Shown here in pieces: positions 21,624 through 24,247 of a stretch of DNA of 24,247 nucleotides. The stretch's first letter is position 1. Every line of letters begins with the position of its first letter. Below the pieces are notes generated by a model that was given only the letters and a program-made list of their open reading frames with translations, made no database searches and was not told the DNA's origin. The position numbers were made by a program, and so were the translations under genes. The DNA is from an uncultured Micrococcales bacterium. GTDB lineage: Bacteria > Actinomycetota > Actinomycetes > Actinomycetales > Microbacteriaceae. Location of the stretch: positions 1 through 24,247 of the forward strand of contig CAJXMQ010000007.1 of assembly GCA_913056225.1 (NCBI GenBank). The letters are read 5' to 3'.

Positions 21624-24194
21624 TTAGGCCCTCGGCTTTTCCTGCATCTCATAGGTTTCGATGACATCGTCAATCTGGATTTCCTTGAAGTCACCCAGTC
21701 CAATACCACACTCGTAATCAGCCTTCACCTCAGTTGCGTCATCCTTGAATCTCTTCAAAGACTCAACCTTCAAGCCCTCTGCAATCAACTCACCGTTTCT
21801 GGTTACTCGAGCAGATGCATTTCTTCTAATTAGGCCGCTTCGAACATAAGAACCTGCAATGATTCCAGCCTTGGATGATTTGAAGATGTCTCGCACTTCA
21901 GCAGTTCCCAGCTGAACTTCTTCATATTCTGGCTTCAGCATTCCCTTTAGGGCAGCCTCAATGTCATCCAGTGCGTTGTAGATAACCGAGTAGTGACGTA
22001 TGTCTACGCCCTCGCGATCGGCTTTCTCCTTGGCTTTCACGTCTGGGCGGGTGTTGAACCCGATGATGATCGCATTGTCCACCGTTGCTAGGTTCACATC
22101 ACTTTCAGTAATCGCACCAACACCACGGTGAATGATTCTCAGCGCAACGCTTTCGCCCACGTCAATTTGCAACAAACTGTCTTCTAGTGCCTCAACAGCA
22201 CCGGATACGTCACCCTTGATAATCAGGTTGAGGCTTTCGACCTTGCCCTCTTCGAGAGCCTTAGTGAAGTCTTCCAGTGACAATCGCTTGCGGCTCTTGG
22301 CAAGAAGTGCGTTTCTATCCGCGGCCTCACGTTTTTCAGCAATTTGTCTTGCTTGACGCTCGTCTTCGGCTACCACAAAGGTGTCGCCTGCTCTTGGCAC
22401 ACTCTGCAGACCCAAAACCTGAACAGGTCTGGATGGTCCGGCAGATTCAACTGCGTTGCCATCTTCATCAAACATTGCACGCACTCTTCCGTGCGCTGCT
22501 CCAGCGACCACTGCATCACCGACACTGAGTGTTCCTGATTGAATCAAAACGGTTGCAACTGAACCACGACCCTTGTCAAGGTTTGCCTCAATAGCAACAC
22601 CACGAGCTGATCTGTCTGGATTCGCGCGAAGGTCCAAGGCTGCATCAGCGGTTAGAAGCACTGAATCCAATAGCTCTGGTATTCCCTTGTTTTGCAACGC
22701 CGAAACATCCACATACATGACATCCCCGCCGTATTCTTCGGCAACCAAATCAAATTCGGTTAGCTGCTGACGAATTTTGGCTGGGTTCGCACCTTCTTTA
22801 TCAACCTTGTTCACAGCAACCACAATTGGGACCTCTGCTGCCTTGGCGTGGTTCAAAGCCTCAATGGTCTGAGGCATTACACCGTCATCCGCTGCCACCA
22901 CCAAGATGGCAATGTCTGTGACCTTGGTACCTCTGGCACGCATGGCGGTGAAGGCCTCGTGACCTGGGGTATCGATAAAGGTAATGGCTCGGTCTTGGCC
23001 TTCGTGCTGTGTGTGAACCTGATAGGCACCAATGTGCTGGGTGATTCCACCAGCCTCATCATCAACCACACTTGCTTTTCTGATTGAATCCAGAAGCTTA
23101 GTTTTACCGTGGTCAACGTGACCCATAACGGTTACCACCGGAGGCCTTGGCATCAAATCAGCTGAATCTTCTTCTTCGATATCTGTTGAGATATCCAAGC
23201 CAAAGCCTTCAAACAGCTCGCGCTCTTCGTCCTCGGGGCTAACGATCTGAATTTTGTAACCAAGCTCGGTTCCCAAAATCTGGAATGTGTCTTCATCCAA
23301 TGAAGCAGTTGCAGTTGCCATTTCACCCAAGTGGAACAGAACTGTAATCAGCTGACCGGCATTGGCATCAATCTTGTCGGCGAAGTCTTGCAAGCTGGCC
23401 CCTCTTGGAAGCCTTACGACAGTATTGCCATCTCCTCTTGGAACAACTGCGCCTCCTAATGAGGGAGCTTGTCTTTGCTCAAATTCTTCGCGCTTAGTTC
23501 TCTTGGACTTGCGGGATTTATTCTTTGACCCACCTTTTCCAAAAGCTCCTGCGGTTCCCGCACCGCGACCACCGCGGCCGCGACCACCGAATCCTGGCTT
23601 GGCTGCAGGAGCACCACCGAAGGGTGCACCAGCGGGAGCTCCTCCTCCACCAGGCTTGGGCCTGGACTGAGGCCTGTCGCTGGTTGGCTTAGAGTCACCT
23701 GCTGGCTTGGGCGGACGATTGCCCTTGGGTCTGCGGTCAGCTTGAGCGCCGGAATAAGGGTTATTTCCGCCTGGCTTGGCCATCGGTCTTGGAATACCCA
23801 TGCCTTGATTTGAACTGAAGGGATTATTTCCTCTCCGGGGAGCGCCAGATGAAGGTGGCTTTGGAGCCTCCGCTCCGGTTGCAGAGGGTTTAGGGGCAGA
23901 ACTAGCAGCGGGCTTAGATTCAGCTGGCGCTTCTGGTTCCTGCTTGACCGTCTCTGTTGGCTCGGGCTTTGGAGCGGCAGGCTTTGGTTTTGCCGCCTCT
24001 GGCTTGGAGGCTTTTGAAGCCTTTGGCTTTGATTCTTTCTTTGGGAATGAATCCCTAAGTTTTTTTGCCACGGGAGGAGCGATCGTTGATGACCCGCTCT
24101 TTACATACTCGCCGAGCTCTTCTAATTTTGCCAAGGCTACTTTGGTGTCTATGCCCAATTCCTTGGCTACGTCGTAAACGCGTGGAAGCGCCAA
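21624..24194 (-). CDS. infB: translation initiation factor IF-2
   Basis: IF2 is the GTPase that places initiator tRNA on the 30S subunit and promotes subunit joining. The 856-residue protein starts with the IF2N helix (PRVYDVAKELGIDTKVALAKLEEL). A long low-complexity Ala/Pro/Lys/Gly region follows (about 50-240), then a second IF2N-like segment. The G domain has GHVDHGK (from about residue 358), DTPGHEAF and NKVDKEG, followed by domains II-IV ending near ETYEMQEKPRA. The start is TTG at 24194, which gives the family N-terminus and has AGGAG five bases upstream. It heads the infB-rbfA-truB-ribF cluster; the genes normally upstream lie outside the window. Confidence 0.97.
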   Translation of the reverse strand: MALPRVYDVAKELGIDTKVALAKLEELGEYVKSGSSTIAPPVAKKLRDSFPKKESKPKASKASKPEAAKPKPAAPKPEPTETVKQEPEAPAESKPAASSAPKPSATGAEAPKPPSSGAPRRGNNPFSSNQGMGIPRPMAKPGGNNPYSGAQADRRPKGNRPPKPAGDSKPTSDRPQSRPKPGGGGAPAGAPFGGAPAAKPGFGGRGRGGRGAGTAGAFGKGGSKNKSRKSKRTKREEFEQRQAPSLGGAVVPRGDGNTVVRLPRGASLQDFADKIDANAGQLITVLFHLGEMATATASLDEDTFQILGTELGYKIQIVSPEDEERELFEGFGLDISTDIEEEDSADLMPRPPVVTVMGHVDHGKTKLLDSIRKASVVDDEAGGITQHIGAYQVHTQHEGQDRAITFIDTPGHEAFTAMRARGTKVTDIAILVVAADDGVMPQTIEALNHAKAAEVPIVVAVNKVDKEGANPAKIRQQLTEFDLVAEEYGGDVMYVDVSALQNKGIPELLDSVLLTADAALDLRANPDRSARGVAIEANLDKGRGSVATVLIQSGTLSVGDAVVAGAAHGRVRAMFDEDGNAVESAGPSRPVQVLGLQSVPRAGDTFVVAEDERQARQIAEKREAADRNALLAKSRKRLSLEDFTKALEEGKVESLNLIIKGDVSGAVEALEDSLLQIDVGESVALRIIHRGVGAITESDVNLATVDNAIIIGFNTRPDVKAKEKADREGVDIRHYSVIYNALDDIEAALKGMLKPEYEEVQLGTAEVRDIFKSSKAGIIAGSYVRSGLIRRNASARVTRNGELIAEGLKVESLKRFKDDATEVKADYECGIGLGDFKEIQIDDVIETYEMQEKPRA

Positions 24195-24199
24195 AATTT

Positions 24200-24204
24200 C
24201 TCCT
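24200..24204 (-). promoter_or_regulatory. infB ribosome binding site (fixes a TTG start)
   Basis: AGGAG on the minus strand is separated by five bases (AAATT) from TTG 24194, the codon that gives the conserved IF2 N-terminus. Confidence 0.7.
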
Positions 24205-24247
24205 GTCCGAGGCCAAACCCCGGTCAGGTCAGGCCATTGCTAGTTGA

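Noticed and set aside
23362..23670. Proline-rich plus-strand frame opposite infB
   Set aside because: Its Pro/Ala runs are the reverse complement of the Gly/Ala-rich IF2 linker.
24195..24247. Possible 3' end of a YlxR-type gene upstream of infB
   Set aside because: All three minus-strand frames stop within the 53 bases shown and too little sequence remains to recognise a protein.

Overview
The window is a densely packed stretch of a bacterial core chromosome, almost certainly from an actinobacterium of modest GC content (roughly half, judged by eye). Markers are a DUF3046 gene beside recA, a ClgR-type regulator beside cinA, ThyX instead of ThyA, RNase J, a PNPase beginning MEGPEI and a DUF4395/thioredoxin pair. 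Gene order, GC content and compactness suggest the Microbacteriaceae, perhaps the small-genome freshwater Luna-type lineage. That placement is inference. No tRNA, rRNA, IS element, prophage or CRISPR array was seen.

Nearly every gene is on the minus strand, so transcription runs from high to low coordinates. From the right end: infB-rbfA-truB, two small membrane protein genes and ribF form one tightly coupled cluster (24194-18696). A small single-pass membrane protein and a DUF805 protein follow, separated by a strong hairpin terminator. Then come rpsO with a structured leader and terminator, and pnp-M16 peptidase-dapB-TPR protein (16885-12203), with pnp behind a leader of tandem hairpins. 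The only plus-strand genes are a thioredoxin-like/DUF4395 pair (11406-12234), which meets the TPR gene tail to tail with a 32-bp overlap. Next are thyX, dapA-rnj (closed by a terminator), ftsK-pgsA-cinA-clgR-DUF3046, and recA-recX-miaB-miaA. miaA runs off the left edge.

The genes serve translation (IF2, RbfA, TruB, S15, MiaA, MiaB), RNA decay (PNPase, RNase J), lysine and cell-wall precursor synthesis (DapA, DapB), thymidylate and flavin supply (ThyX, RibF), chromosome segregation (FtsK), phospholipid synthesis (PgsA) and DNA repair (RecA, RecX).

No new defence or mobile system is visible. The interesting material is regulatory. A near-perfect LexA/SOS box sits over the recA promoter, followed by an 11-bp perfect inverted repeat in the recA leader. 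Two potentially switchable hairpins precede pnp. A structured leader precedes rpsO. A recurrent TAGnnT box lies 6-7 nt upstream of start codons that lack Shine-Dalgarno sequences, which suggests leaderless mRNAs; one of these boxes is embedded in a terminator stem. Non-ATG start codons are frequent, including TTG on pnp and infB.
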